Shown: piece after piece, positions 17,047 through 25,689 of the stretch
Numbering within the stretch: position 1 is the first letter of the stretch
Layout: each line of letters begins with the position of its first letter
DNA from: an uncultured Clostridia bacterium
GTDB taxonomy: Bacteria > Bacillota > Clostridia > Oscillospirales > Ruminococcaceae
Direction: 5' to 3'
Assembly: GCA_944386455.1 (NCBI GenBank)
Contig: CALXBC010000026.1
Span: 1-35,768 of the forward strand
DNA length: 35,768 nt
The notes under the pieces: model-generated
What the model was told of the DNA's origin: nothing
Database searches by the model: none
What the model saw: the letters and a program-made list of their open reading frames with translations, nothing else
Translations under genes and position numbers: made by a program

Positions 17047-17397
17047 CTATTTCACAGTCATGGCATCCACAAAGACATTGACCCTTGCAACTGTTATACC
17101 GGTCGCTTCTTCCACGGTATAACGCACTTTATGAATGATACTTCTGACAATCGCAGAAATATTGGTTCCATAATTGACAATAATGTGCAGTTCTATCACC
17201 AGTCTGGATTTTTGGTATTTAATCAGGATGCCCTTGTGGCTGTCTTTTTTTAAGACCTTGTTCCAAAAGCCACGGGCAGAACTGGTTTCGGACATTGCGG
17301 CGACACCAAAGCTGCTGTTTACCGCGTCACTGACCAGATCTTCAAAATACGCTTCAGAAATATCGATTTTTCCGATGTGGTTTTGCAGCCGTACCAT
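17047..17397 (-). CDS. yloU: Asp23/Gls24 family envelope stress protein
   Basis: 116 residues matching the Asp23/Gls24 (DUF322) family: early KIDISEAYFEDLVSDAVNSS, middle SRLVIELHIIVNYGTNI, and C-terminal VEEATGITVARVNVFVDAM. Such proteins are small, cytoplasmic and often membrane-associated. Position directly upstream of yloV identifies it as the YloU member. The gap to yloV (16932-17046, about 115 bp) contains one weak hairpin (16962-16976) and no clear terminator. ATG 17397 follows GAGGGAAC. Confidence 0.9.
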   Translation of the reverse strand: MVRLQNHIGKIDISEAYFEDLVSDAVNSSFGVAAMSETSSARGFWNKVLKKDSHKGILIKYQKSRLVIELHIIVNYGTNISAIVRSIIHKVRYTVEEATGITVARVNVFVDAMTVK

Positions 17398-17430
17398 AAC
17401 TTGTTCCCTCCTGTAAGCTCATGTTTGATA

Positions 17431-18960
17431 TTATTTCCATTCCTCAAGATTATAATACGCATCTGAGGCCGAGACTCTGACATCCCCGCTGATATTGCGG
17501 TTGTAGATCAATATACCGCTGCGAAACAGCAATGGCACAAACGGCATTTCATTCCGAAACGCTGTCATAAAATCACGGTATGAACCCGTGCCGTCCAGCC
17601 ATGCGCGGTATGCACCCATTAAAGCTTCACTCCGCTGTCCGCCCAATACGGCCGCATCCTCCAAAAGCGGTTTCAGGCTCATATTTGGCAGCAGCTTCAT
17701 TTCTCCAACATAAAGATCATAGTTTCCATTTCTGACATCGGACAAATATTCCTCATAGCCCTTTTCAACAACGGCCGATTGGATGCCGACCGTTGCAAGC
17801 ATATCTTTGATCAGGCTGCCGCATAGCTTTTTATGAGAATTGTCCGCATTGACCAGAATGGTGACAGTGATCTGTTTTCCATCTTTCAGCCGAAAACCGG
17901 ATACATCCTTTTCTGTATATCCTGCCCCGTCCAGAAGCCTGTTTGCCTCTTCGACATCATACTGAAGGAGCAGCTCCTGTTCAATTCCCTGACGCGCTCC
18001 GATGGAAGGATGAATCGGAAGGGATGCCTGTTTGCCGCGGCCGCCAAACCCCTTATAAAAAATCGTTCCGCGGTCCAAAGCCGCAGCAATAGCCTGGCGG
18101 ACAGCCGGCTGATTCAAAAATTCATGCCCGGAATGGAACCCTACATAAACCATATTACCCAAGTCCACGGAGGCGGACAAAGCACCTGCTGTGGATAACT
18201 CACCCTGGCTTAAATCAGAATAAACTGCCGAAAGAGAACCTGATTTGATACCCGACAGCATTGCTTCCGTATCGGGCATGGATGTCAGCGGAATTTCCGT
18301 CTGGCCAGGCGTCTTTTGACGAAAATGCTTCGTATTGTAAACCAGCTTGGCTCCCGAATCGGATGTCTGCACCATATACCGCCCGCTGCCCACGGGGATC
18401 GCTTCATCCCCCGTATTCTTTTTCACGATCGCAAAGTCCAGCAGATTGGCAAAAAGGGGGTCAGGCTCTTTTAACTGAAACACAACCGTATTTCCGCTGG
18501 CAGCTACAGAGGCGATATTCGCCAGCTGTGACTGATACCGGCTGCTGGTTCTTGCCTTTTCATAAGAATAAAGAATGTCATCAGCTGTAACCGCCGTGCC
18601 ATCCGAGAAAACGACGCCGTCCCGCAGCACAGCCGTATACTGCGTCCCGGAGCCGGTCACCGAAGACGCAATGACCGGGTCGGGCGCAAACGTTTCATCC
18701 AACCGTATCAGCCCGTCATATATGACCGGAATTAAAGCAGAATTGACAACCGTTTTTACTGAATAAGGATTTAAACTGTCACTGCTGTCATACGGAAGAC
18801 GCAGCATATGCTCCTGTTCTTCGGGTTCTTCTGCCGTTTCCCCAGAAACAGCAGAAGAAGCCGGCTGACTGCTGGCCGCCGGATCGGAAGCCCTGCAGCC
18901 GAAAAGGGGCAACGTTATCATTATAACTGCTGCCAGAATTAAAATCAACCTTTTTCCCAC
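17431..18960 (-). CDS. Family 5 ABC-type substrate-binding lipoprotein (OppA/DppA-like)
   Basis: 509 residues with a lipoprotein signal (hydrophobic core, lipobox PLFGC at about 18-22), then a Ser/Ala/Glu-rich spacer. The family 5 solute-binding fold is shown by VYDGLIRLDETFAPDPVIAS, DGVVFSDGTAVTADDILYSY, and RQAIAAALDRGTIFYKGFGG. Homologues bind oligopeptides, nickel or sugars outside the membrane. No permease or ATPase genes are next to it, so the transporter partner is unknown and it could act as a sensor or orphan receptor. The start is GTG at 18960 with AGGTGA 5 nt upstream. It ends 33 bp before yloU on the same strand and may be cotranscribed with it. Confidence 0.9.
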   Translation of the reverse strand: MGKRLILILAAVIMITLPLFGCRASDPAASSQPASSAVSGETAEEPEEQEHMLRLPYDSSDSLNPYSVKTVVNSALIPVIYDGLIRLDETFAPDPVIASSVTGSGTQYTAVLRDGVVFSDGTAVTADDILYSYEKARTSSRYQSQLANIASVAASGNTVVFQLKEPDPLFANLLDFAIVKKNTGDEAIPVGSGRYMVQTSDSGAKLVYNTKHFRQKTPGQTEIPLTSMPDTEAMLSGIKSGSLSAVYSDLSQGELSTAGALSASVDLGNMVYVGFHSGHEFLNQPAVRQAIAAALDRGTIFYKGFGGRGKQASLPIHPSIGARQGIEQELLLQYDVEEANRLLDGAGYTEKDVSGFRLKDGKQITVTILVNADNSHKKLCGSLIKDMLATVGIQSAVVEKGYEEYLSDVRNGNYDLYVGEMKLLPNMSLKPLLEDAAVLGGQRSEALMGAYRAWLDGTGSYRDFMTAFRNEMPFVPLLFRSGILIYNRNISGDVRVSASDAYYNLEEWK

Positions 18961-19018
18961 AAGTTCACCTGTTTATTTTCCTGAAAGCATGAAACCATAA
19001 TGCATCCAGGATAGTATT

Positions 19019-19040
19019 CCGGCGGGCAAAAGCCCGCCGG
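19019..19040 (-). terminator. Hairpin after spoVS, weak terminator
   Basis: CCGGCGGGC (19019-19027) and GCCCGCCGG (19032-19040) form a very GC-rich 9-bp stem with a 4-nt loop, 5 nt after the spoVS stop. No U tract follows on the minus strand, so termination may be partial. Confidence 0.5.
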
Positions 19041-19044
19041 CCGT

Positions 19045-19305
19045 TCATCTTGCTTCCACAATCAGTTTGATTGCCGTTTTTTCTTCACCGTCAATCGACA
19101 CAGTGCCAAACGCCGGGATACAAATCGCGTCAATCCCGGATGGAGCCAGATAACCGCGTGCGATTGCGACCGACTTAATCGCCTGATTTGCGGCGCCGGC
19201 CCCCACCGCCTGAATCTCAACAGAGCCGTTTTCACGAATAACGCCAGCAATCGCACCGGCAACCGAATTCGGAACAGACCTTGCAGAAACCTTTAAAACA
19301 TCCAT
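19045..19305 (-). CDS. spoVS: Stage V sporulation protein S
   Basis: 86 residues, the normal SpoVS length, with the highly conserved start MDVLKVSARSVPNSVAGAIA, VEIQAVGAGAANQAIKS and ARGYLAPSGID. SpoVS is a small Alba-fold, probably nucleic-acid-binding protein that promotes septation and coat completion during sporulation. Its presence argues for an endospore-former. ATG 19305 is preceded by GAGGAGATGATACAGCG. A promoter candidate lies at 19410-19438. Confidence 0.97.
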   Translation of the reverse strand: MDVLKVSARSVPNSVAGAIAGVIRENGSVEIQAVGAGAANQAIKSVAIARGYLAPSGIDAICIPAFGTVSIDGEEKTAIKLIVEAR

Positions 19306-19409
19306 CGCTGTATCATCTCCTCAGAAAATTTTTAGGATCTATATACCGAATAAACGACAAACGATAATCATATTGCGGTAAAGCAATTAGTCATAATCTT
19401 TCATTTTCT

Positions 19410-19438
19410 ATTTTATACCATTTTCATGAAATTATCAA
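19410..19438 (-). promoter_or_regulatory. Promoter of spoVS
   Basis: Minus strand: TTGATA (19438-19433), 17-nt spacer, TAAAAT (19415-19410), giving a leader of about 100 nt. In Bacillus this gene is under sigma-H; no clear sigma-H motif was picked out here. Confidence 0.5.
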
Positions 19439-19582
19439 GTATTAATCCAAAGAATTTATTCTCCTTCAGAAAGCCACGGCTCAGACTGCCAAAAAACATA
19501 AAAAATTAAAAATCGTCACATAGGCGGACATGCCCCGCCAGTTGCAACCTTGACAAACTGCGGTATCTATTGTTTGTTCTGT

Positions 19583-19759
19583 AGTCAAAAACGATTCGGC
19601 GAATCGTTTTTGACTGGAAAAGAGGAAAATCGGGGGAAAAACACAGAACAGGGATTTGCCGATGTGATTGTGTTTTTCCCCCGAGAGCGTGCCGACTTTT
19701 TCGACACGCTCAACCGCCGGAAACCATCATGGTTTCCGGCGGCTGCCAACGCTTTTTTT
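19583..19759. other. Array of four consecutive palindromes ending in a T run
   Basis: The 458-bp gap between spoVS and the ABC permease holds no supported gene. Within it lie stem A 19583-19615 (perfect 15 bp, loop GGC), stem B 19631-19683 (perfect 15-bp arms CGGGGGAAAAACACA and its complement, 23-nt loop), stem C 19685-19711 (11 bp with one mismatch), and stem D 19714-19742 (perfect 14 bp around a single central base). A T7 run follows at 19753-19759. The stems are nearly contiguous. It could be a structured RNA, a palindromic mobile repeat, or a multiple terminator for the ABC exporter on the minus strand. An 80-codon open frame over it (19550-19792) has no family features. Confidence 0.6.
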
Positions 19760-19763
19760 ACAC

Positions 19764-21344
19764 TCAGCGGTTATTCATTTCGGCATAGTTAAGGATGTTG
19801 CGGCACAAAAATGCAATCAATAAGGAGACCGGTATATTCCAAACGGCTGTCCCCAAAACCGCCACGCTTTCCGATGCATTGGGGAGCAGAGAAGAAATCA
19901 GCACCCCAACCACAATCCCGGGAATGGCAATCAAAAACAAAGCGATAAAATAAAAGGTCATGACCAGCACCTTGCTGGAAACAGAGCCAAACAGCCGCTC
20001 GATCATGAAGTTACCCGCCATAAACAGAATCCCGTAACCGATCCGCCCGATGATCACAAACAGAATGCCGACCGGCCCCAGTCCCATGATCAGTCCGACC
20101 GGTATGAAAATCACAACGGCTTCCAGTACGATCTTGCGGATGTTTTCCAGAGAGATCATCAGCAGCTTACGGAAAGGAGACTGCGGCACCAGATAAACAT
20201 AGGGCAGCAGCAGTTCTCTTGCCCAACGGCCCAGTGCCACGGAAAAAATCTGCATATAGGTCGCTGATATGAAAAGAGTAATGATACCGGCCTTTCTCAT
20301 AAACACAGACAGCGCAATAATGACCACAATAAAAATCAGAGAATTCATATCAAAAAGAAAGATCCTGCTGCGCCGCTCTTCCACCAAATGCTTGTAATAA
20401 AAAGCAGAGGCGCCCTGTCCTTTGCCCAGTCCCTGTTTGCCAAGCTTGATGTTTTTCGGGAGCGCTTCCGCCACTGTTCCTTCTTTCTTGGCGGTAATGG
20501 CAGAAAAGGATACTTCAGTGGCCTTCAGCACATCCTCGTAAAAATCAGAATGATGGCGGACAACGGCTGCCACCAGACCGACAGAAAACAACACGACAGC
20601 AGTACAGCCCAGTACAGCGGGAACAAGCGCTCCTGAAATCACGCCGTATGCAGCAGCGGTCAGCCAGCCTGCAATCGGGAACAAATAAACAGGCAATGTG
20701 TTGACGGCTGCGGCTCCTGCAGTCAAAAGCTGCGCGGGCTCCCCCTGAGCCGCTGTATAAGCGGAAATCCCAACATAAAGCACTTCTGCCGCAACCATGA
20801 TATAAATGACCGCCCGCAGGACCTTGCGTGCCTTGTCATTTGAGCTGGTGAACGAATAGATCGCCATCGCGGTCAGCTGAGCGCAAAACATCGTTACACA
20901 ATAGCCAATCAGCAGAACAATCATGCCGACCGGGCCCAACCCGTAAAAGTTACGAATATTTGGGTACTGGAAGATCAGCAGCAGACCCACGAACAGACTG
21001 ACGCCCGCCTGTTTAATCAGGCCATACACCAGTATTTTATTCTGGCTGACAGGGGTAGAAAAAAGCAGGTTCACATCTGCCATCGAATAAAATGTCCCGC
21101 CGGACGACAAGCCGCGCAGCGCGCCCGATAAAAAAATAAACAAATAAAGCAGCATGGCGATGGCAATCAGTTCTTTGACATCGCGTGCTTCTTCCAGCAG
21201 CGGCGGCGCAGAAAATGTGGAAAGCACCGTCATGGCAAGCCCAAACAGAATGATCAGCGCCAATACGATCTTCCCCGGATTCTTGACAAATTCCCGCAGC
21301 GAGTTTTTTATGATTCGTGACAAAAGATAGGTTAAAGCTTTCAT
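19764..21344 (-). CDS. ABC exporter membrane protein
   Basis: 526 residues with about ten to twelve hydrophobic helices. It resembles the putative ABC exporter family of Firmicutes that pairs with a YhaQ/EcsA-like ATPase: KNPGKIVLALIILFGLAM, LRGLSSGGTFYSMADVNLLF and STPVSQNKILVYGLIKQ near the N-terminus, and a middle cytoplasmic loop before HLVEERRSRIFLFD. The LLFSTPVS segment is characteristic of this group. The substrate is unknown; peptides, lipids or antimicrobials are all possible. It starts 31 bp after the ATPase stop, so the two form an operon. GAAAGGATAC precedes ATG 21344. Confidence 0.85.
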   Translation of the reverse strand: MKALTYLLSRIIKNSLREFVKNPGKIVLALIILFGLAMTVLSTFSAPPLLEEARDVKELIAIAMLLYLFIFLSGALRGLSSGGTFYSMADVNLLFSTPVSQNKILVYGLIKQAGVSLFVGLLLIFQYPNIRNFYGLGPVGMIVLLIGYCVTMFCAQLTAMAIYSFTSSNDKARKVLRAVIYIMVAAEVLYVGISAYTAAQGEPAQLLTAGAAAVNTLPVYLFPIAGWLTAAAYGVISGALVPAVLGCTAVVLFSVGLVAAVVRHHSDFYEDVLKATEVSFSAITAKKEGTVAEALPKNIKLGKQGLGKGQGASAFYYKHLVEERRSRIFLFDMNSLIFIVVIIALSVFMRKAGIITLFISATYMQIFSVALGRWARELLLPYVYLVPQSPFRKLLMISLENIRKIVLEAVVIFIPVGLIMGLGPVGILFVIIGRIGYGILFMAGNFMIERLFGSVSSKVLVMTFYFIALFLIAIPGIVVGVLISSLLPNASESVAVLGTAVWNIPVSLLIAFLCRNILNYAEMNNR

Positions 21345-21375
21345 GAAGCGGTATCCTTTCTGTTAACAGGCAGTT

Positions 21376-22077
21376 TTATGCTTTCGGAGCCTCGGTGATG
21401 GAAAAGAACAGTTCCTCCAGCGACGCCTCATCCGAACTGACATGGTTATATTTTGTCGCGGCAAAGCTGCCGTTCATCATAATATGTGCAACATCCCAGA
21501 AGTCCTCCACACTGTCCAGCATATGCGTACTGATCAATACCGAAACACCATCATTTTTCAATTCAGTGAAAATATCCTTCAACTCCTTGATCGCATGAGG
21601 ATCAAGTCCCACCATGGGTTCATCAAAAATAGCAACGCGCGGTTTATGCAGCAAAGCACAGCAGATACTGACCTTCTGCTGCATTCCTTTGGAGAGCTCC
21701 TTTCCAAGCTTCTGCCGCTTGTCATCCAGCTCAAAGCGTGCCAGCAGACGCTCGGCGTCCTGTTCCCAGCCGTCCATCTCATATGCGCGCGCAATAAACT
21801 CCATATGCTCCCATACAGTCAGCAGGTCATATACGGCCGGCATTTCGGGAATGTATCCAAGGATCCGCTTCGCTTCCAGTGACTTGTTGGGATAGCCGCA
21901 GACATTGACCGCCCCCTCAAACCGCAGCAAACCGGCAATGCATTTTATAATCGTAGATTTGCCGGCACCGTTAGGCCCTAAAAGGACAGCGATCTGACCG
22001 TCGTCTACCCGGAAACTGATATCGTTATTGGCGGTAAATTTTCCATAACGCTTTGTTACATGAGAAACCTCAAACAT
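21376..22077 (-). CDS. ABC transporter ATP-binding protein
   Basis: 234 residues from ATG 22077, a single nucleotide-binding domain: Walker A LLGPNGAGKSTIIK, Q-loop region LGYIPEMPAVYDLLTVWEHM, signature ELSKGMQQKVSICCALLH, Walker B VAIFDEPMVGLDPHA, and switch His in LISTHMLDSVE. It powers the exporter encoded just downstream. The longer reading to 22242 would place non-ABC sequence before FEVSHVTKRYGKF and is not supported. AAAGGA lies 12 nt before the chosen ATG. Confidence 0.95.
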   Translation of the reverse strand: MFEVSHVTKRYGKFTANNDISFRVDDGQIAVLLGPNGAGKSTIIKCIAGLLRFEGAVNVCGYPNKSLEAKRILGYIPEMPAVYDLLTVWEHMEFIARAYEMDGWEQDAERLLARFELDDKRQKLGKELSKGMQQKVSICCALLHKPRVAIFDEPMVGLDPHAIKELKDIFTELKNDGVSVLISTHMLDSVEDFWDVAHIMMNGSFAATKYNHVSSDEASLEELFFSITEAPKA

Positions 22078-22339
22078 AGTGAAAATGATTCCTTTCCATG
22101 ATGATTGCCCAGACATCGAAATCCGGCCGCTTCTATTATGCAGGATAAGCGTATAAATTGCAATAGATTTTACACAAATTTTCTGTAGTTTCTTGAACGA
22201 AGTAAAAATCATTTGTTTTTTATGGAAAAAATGAAAAAACATCAGAACAAAAAGATTACAAAATCGTTATTTTATATAAAGTTCAAATAACTACACATTT
22301 TTGTATTATGCATTGTGCCTAATTTGATTCTATGTAAGC
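22078..22339. other. AT-rich intergenic region without a gene
   Basis: Leader region of the ABC exporter operon. It is strongly AT-rich. A TTGAAC on the minus strand (around 22281-22286) lacks a well-spaced -10, so no promoter is called. No riboswitch-like fold or open frame is evident. Confidence 0.4.
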
Positions 22340-22383
22340 AAAATTCCCCGGCTAACTGGCTGTTCAGTTAGCCGGGGAATTTT
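22340..22383 (-). terminator. Terminator of ypeB
   Basis: Perfect 19-bp arms (22340-22358 and 22365-22383) with loop GCTGTT; the stem ends in AAAATT/AATTTT, so a U tract follows on the minus strand. It overlaps the last base of the stop codon. Confidence 0.88.
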
Positions 22384-23732
22384 TAAAATGTCAATGTGCC
22401 GTTTTCACTGATAAGAAGAATCAGAATTTCTTCCTCCATGCCGGTATGAGCATTGATATACACTAAAATGTTCTCATTGTCTGCACCGGTGCAGACAAAT
22501 TCATAACACAGCTTTTCCGTCAAAGATGTGGACGGGACAACTGCCATCTTGCCATTCTTTACGGTGATGTTCGGACTCACCTTTTTCTGTGCTTCTTCCA
22601 TACTGAGAGCCGGCTTTTCAAATGTCCGCTGGTGGTGATTCGTGAGATATCCTCTTGCATCAAAGCCGAGGATCTCACCGTTATCCATTGCAACACTGAC
22701 CTTGATCAAATCAGGATAAAGGGTGACATCATCCTGTAACGCAGCAAAATTGATGGTCATAATGTTTCCGTAGGACTCATAATAGCTTTCTGTAAGAGAA
22801 CCGATCGCCAGCTTGTCAAGATATTCCCGCGCCGCTTTCACGCAGTCCTCCTGCGGCAGGTCTCCTTCCTCTACCATCCGGCTGTTAAGATAGTAGACAG
22901 GCAGTGCTCCCTGCTTGGTGACGGAGGCAGTAACTTCATCATTGGAAAAGGTATAGCATGGCATATTGCCCGCCTCTTCTCCTGTGTTTTTCAGCTGGTC
23001 TTCGGTCATCCCAGTCATTTTTGCAGCAGTTTTTCTTGCTTCAATAACGGTAACGCTCTCTTTTCCCTCTGTCATTTTCGGCTTCTGCTGGGTCAAATGG
23101 TCAGAAAACGGTCCGTCATAAATCAAAGACGGAAATTCGGCAAAGCCTTCTTCATATTCTTTAAATCCGTCTGTAAAGTTTGGCGTGCCGTTTTCTCCAA
23201 GGCTGTTGCCGCTTAAATCCTGCACAATGCTTTTAAAACTGGTCGTGCCGGTCTGGACAGAGTCCTCCAGAAGCTGTACTTCTTCGCGCAGGGAGGCGCA
23301 GTACTGCTCCATTTTTTCCATATTTGCAGCTTCCTCTTCTGTCAGGCTCTCTCCGCGGGAAAGCTTTCGGGAAAGACTAAGGGTATATTCCCCAAGCTGG
23401 GACAAAAACCGATAGGTGTTCTCCAAATGCAGTTGCCCGAGCGGAAGCTCTGAAAGACTTTCCTTGGCGCCCTGCGTATCGTTTTTCAGCTTGTCTGCCA
23501 GCGATTCCAGCATAGGGGCTGTATTGGCGTATTTTCCCTTAATCAGCGTATTGCTGATGCTGGTCATATAATCGTTCAGATTTTCTACGGCGCGCAGATA
23601 GCTGGCTTCCAGCTTCAGTTCCGCCGATCTGGCACGTCTGCTGTAAACAAAGCAGCCGGCTCCAAGCAGTGTGACCAGGGCAAGGGTAAAGGAAATGATG
23701 CGAACAAGTCCTCTGCGGCTGATACCATTCAT
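22383..23732 (-). CDS. ypeB: Spore germination protein YpeB
   Basis: 449 residues with one N-terminal membrane anchor (about 10-30), a long helical region (LEASYLRAVENLNDYMTSIS, LSRKLSRGESLTEEEAANME), then two or three PepSY-like repeats toward the C-terminus (ESVTVIEARKTAAKMTG, QEDCVKAAREYLDKL, SMEEAQKKVSPNITVKNGKM). YpeB sits in the inner spore membrane and is needed to stabilise the cortex-lytic enzyme SleB. In bacilli sleB is next door; here the neighbour is glyQS and no sleB is visible. A candidate forespore promoter lies upstream. Confidence 0.93.
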   Translation of the reverse strand: MNGISRRGLVRIISFTLALVTLLGAGCFVYSRRARSAELKLEASYLRAVENLNDYMTSISNTLIKGKYANTAPMLESLADKLKNDTQGAKESLSELPLGQLHLENTYRFLSQLGEYTLSLSRKLSRGESLTEEEAANMEKMEQYCASLREEVQLLEDSVQTGTTSFKSIVQDLSGNSLGENGTPNFTDGFKEYEEGFAEFPSLIYDGPFSDHLTQQKPKMTEGKESVTVIEARKTAAKMTGMTEDQLKNTGEEAGNMPCYTFSNDEVTASVTKQGALPVYYLNSRMVEEGDLPQEDCVKAAREYLDKLAIGSLTESYYESYGNIMTINFAALQDDVTLYPDLIKVSVAMDNGEILGFDARGYLTNHHQRTFEKPALSMEEAQKKVSPNITVKNGKMAVVPSTSLTEKLCYEFVCTGADNENILVYINAHTGMEEEILILLISENGTLTF

Positions 23733-23787
23733 AATGACAATCCTTTCTGAAACATGATTTTGGCGTGGATGATAGTAAAATCAGCAA

Positions 23788-23816
23788 TAGATTTTCCCAA
23801 ATCAGGAAAAATATAC
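23788..23816 (-). promoter_or_regulatory. Possible sigma-G promoter of ypeB
   Basis: Minus strand: GTATA (23816-23812), 17-nt spacer, AAATCTA (23794-23788), a partial match to the forespore sigma-G pattern GHATR / CATNHTA (5 of 7 in the -10). It lies about 55 nt before the ypeB ATG, which fits the known forespore expression of ypeB. Confidence 0.3.
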
Positions 23817-23848
23817 GCCTCAAATGAGCAAAAACGATTTCTTTTCGC

Positions 23849-23877
23849 TTGCAGAACCTTTTTCGCTATGCTATAAT
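23849..23877 (+). promoter_or_regulatory. Promoter of glyQS
   Basis: TTGCAG (23849-23854), 17-nt spacer, extended -10 TGCTATAAT with TATAAT at 23872-23877. The leader is about 95 nt and shows no T-box sequence. Confidence 0.75.
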
Positions 23878-23978
23878 AAGGGCTGAAACGCATATGCTCA
23901 AAAAAACTGAATTGAGCATTGGCTTATTATCAACAGATCTGCTGTCTGCCAAAACAGCGGGAAAGGAATGAAATCAAC

Positions 23979-25358
23979 ATGCTCTCCAACCATGAGAAAT
24001 CAATGGACAAAATCGTTGCGCTCTGCAAAGGCAGAGGCTTTGTTTATCCCGGCAGCGAAATCTACGGCGGTCTTGCCAACACCTGGGACTACGGCCCGCT
24101 TGGTGTGGAGCTGAAAAACAATGTCAAAAAGGCATGGCTCAAAAAATTCGTCCAGGAATCCAAATACAACGTCGGACTGGACTCTGCCCTGCTGATGAAT
24201 CCTCAGGTTTGGGTCGCATCCGGCCATGTCGGCGGATTTTCCGACCCGCTGATGGACTGCAAGGACTGCAAAACAAGACACCGCGCCGACCAGCTCATCG
24301 AAGATCAGACAGGTGTTGCACCCAACGGCTGGTCTGACCAGCAGATGATGGATTTTATCCGGGAAAAAGGGGTCAAATGCCCCAACTGCGGCGGAACGAA
24401 CTTTACAGACATCCGCAAATTCAATCTGATGTTCAAAACCTTCCAGGGCGTGACCGAGGACGCCAAAAACGAGATTTATCTCCGCCCGGAAACTGCACAG
24501 GGCATTTTTGTGAATTTTGCAAATATCCAGCGCACTACACGGAAAAAGCTCCCGTTTGGTGTTGCCCAGGTCGGAAAATCCTTCCGCAATGAAATCACAC
24601 CCGGAAACTTCACCTTTCGCACCCGGGAATTTGAGCAGATGGAACTGGAATTCTTCTGCAAGCCCGGAACAGACCTCGAATGGTTCCATTACTGGAAGGA
24701 CTTCTGCAAAAACTGGCTGCTGTCGCTCGGCATCAAAGAGGAAAATATTCGCCTGCGCGATCATGAAAAAGAAGAACTGTCCCACTATTCGAATGCGACC
24801 ACTGACATCGAGTTTGTGTTTCCGTTTGGCTGGGGTGAACTCTGGGGAATCGCCGATCGTACCGACTTTGACCTGACCCAGCATATCAACCATAGCGGCA
24901 AGGCACTGGATTATTTTGATCAGGAGACCAATGAACGATATGTTCCTTATGTCATCGAGCCCTCACTGGGTGCAGACCGTGTCACGCTGGCATTTCTCTG
25001 TGAAGCCTATGATGAAGAAACAGTAGGAGACAACGACACCCGTGTTGTGCTTCATCTTCATCCGGCGCTGGCGCCCTTTAAAGCCTGTGTGCTGCCGCTG
25101 TCCAAAAAGCTGAGCGAACAGGCTGACAAGCTGCGGGAAACACTGTCCAAGCACTTTATGGTAGATTATGACGATGCTGGTTCTATCGGCAAGCGGTACC
25201 GCCGGCAGGATGAGATCGGCACACCATTTTGTATCACCTATGATTTTGACAGCATGGAGGACGGTTGCGTAACAGTGCGCGACCGCGATACGATGGAACA
25301 GGAGCGGGTCGCAGTCGACAAGCTGGTAGAATATTTGCGGGAAAAAACTGAATTTTGA
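23979..25358 (+). CDS. glyQS: Glycyl-tRNA synthetase, single-chain class II type
   Basis: 459 residues from ATG 23979, preceded by AAAGGA. It is the homodimeric glycine ligase (eukaryote/archaea/Gram-positive type). Evidence: [36 protein letters not shown], zinc-like Cys pairs ([10 protein letters not shown] and [11 protein letters not shown]), motif 2 [20 protein letters not shown], class II motif 3 in [14 protein letters not shown], and the C-terminal anticodon-binding domain beginning [19 protein letters not shown]. It charges tRNA-Gly with glycine. The in-frame TTG at 23919 adds 20 residues outside the family and overlaps the leader. Confidence 0.97.
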   Translation: MLSNHEKSMDKIVALCKGRGFVYPGSEIYGGLANTWDYGPLGVELKNNVKKAWLKKFVQESKYNVGLDSALLMNPQVWVASGHVGGFSDPLMDCKDCKTRHRADQLIEDQTGVAPNGWSDQQMMDFIREKGVKCPNCGGTNFTDIRKFNLMFKTFQGVTEDAKNEIYLRPETAQGIFVNFANIQRTTRKKLPFGVAQVGKSFRNEITPGNFTFRTREFEQMELEFFCKPGTDLEWFHYWKDFCKNWLLSLGIKEENIRLRDHEKEELSHYSNATTDIEFVFPFGWGELWGIADRTDFDLTQHINHSGKALDYFDQETNERYVPYVIEPSLGADRVTLAFLCEAYDEETVGDNDTRVVLHLHPALAPFKACVLPLSKKLSEQADKLRETLSKHFMVDYDDAGSIGKRYRRQDEIGTPFCITYDFDSMEDGCVTVRDRDTMEQERVAVDKLVEYLREKTEF

Positions 25359-25390
25359 TTTTGCGCGGCCACGCCGGCAGAAACTCAAGC

Positions 25391-25435
25391 AAACATGCGG
25401 TGAATATCTAAGAACCGATATTCACCGCATGTTTT
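25391..25435 (+). terminator. Terminator of glyQS
   Basis: Perfect 18-bp stem, arms 25391-25408 and 25417-25434, loop TAAGAACC, ending in TTTT. It lies 32 bp after the stop codon. Confidence 0.88.
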
Positions 25436-25440
25436 CAATC

Positions 25441-25689
25441 CCAGACATAAGTATGCAGGAAAGATTTTTTTGAGCGATCGAGCGTTTTGTCGAAATAACC
25501 CATGAGGCCTACAAGCGTGAGGGGCCATCAGATCCTCAGTGTATGCGGCAGTAAACACGTCATAATCCGTATACACCATCTCTTCTGGGTGTCCACGGCA
25601 GTCATCTGTGGCTGTTTGTCGCACATGGAACCGAGCCATACAACAAAGATGTTGTAAACGAAGAGGAAATTTTCATTTGTTTAAACGGA
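25441..25689 (+). pseudogene. Decayed coding remnant upstream of the hydrolase-AraC chimera
   Basis: The frame of the chimeric gene stays open and protein-like upstream of its first ATG: HLWLFVAHGTEPYNKDV runs into EEEIFICLNG just before residue 1. There is no ATG, GTG or TTG in this part. Still further upstream, in the same frame, stretches such as AIERFVEITHEAYKREGP are bounded by TGA (near 25471) and TAA (25552-25554). This suggests the 3' end of a glycoside hydrolase gene that lost its front and gained stops. Other frames show nothing convincing. Confidence 0.5.

Noticed and set aside
19550-19578. Promoter for the palindrome array from TTGACA at 19550
   Set aside because: The expected -10 position reads TTTGTT, which is not credible on its own.
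19550-19792. 80-codon open frame over the four-palindrome region
   Set aside because: It runs through the stems, overlaps the 3' end of the ABC permease, and has no family features; its residues are dictated by the repeats.
23733-23978. T-box riboswitch upstream of glyQS
   Set aside because: No T-box-like conserved sequence and no antiterminator pair is visible in the leader of about 95 nt.
24000-24893. 297-codon minus-strand frame antisense to glyQS
   Set aside because: It lies fully inside a well-identified gene and shows no domain features.
25385-25639. 84-codon minus-strand frame between glyQS and the chimera
   Set aside because: It overlaps the glyQS terminator and the hydrolase remnant and has no recognisable motif; possible but unsupported.
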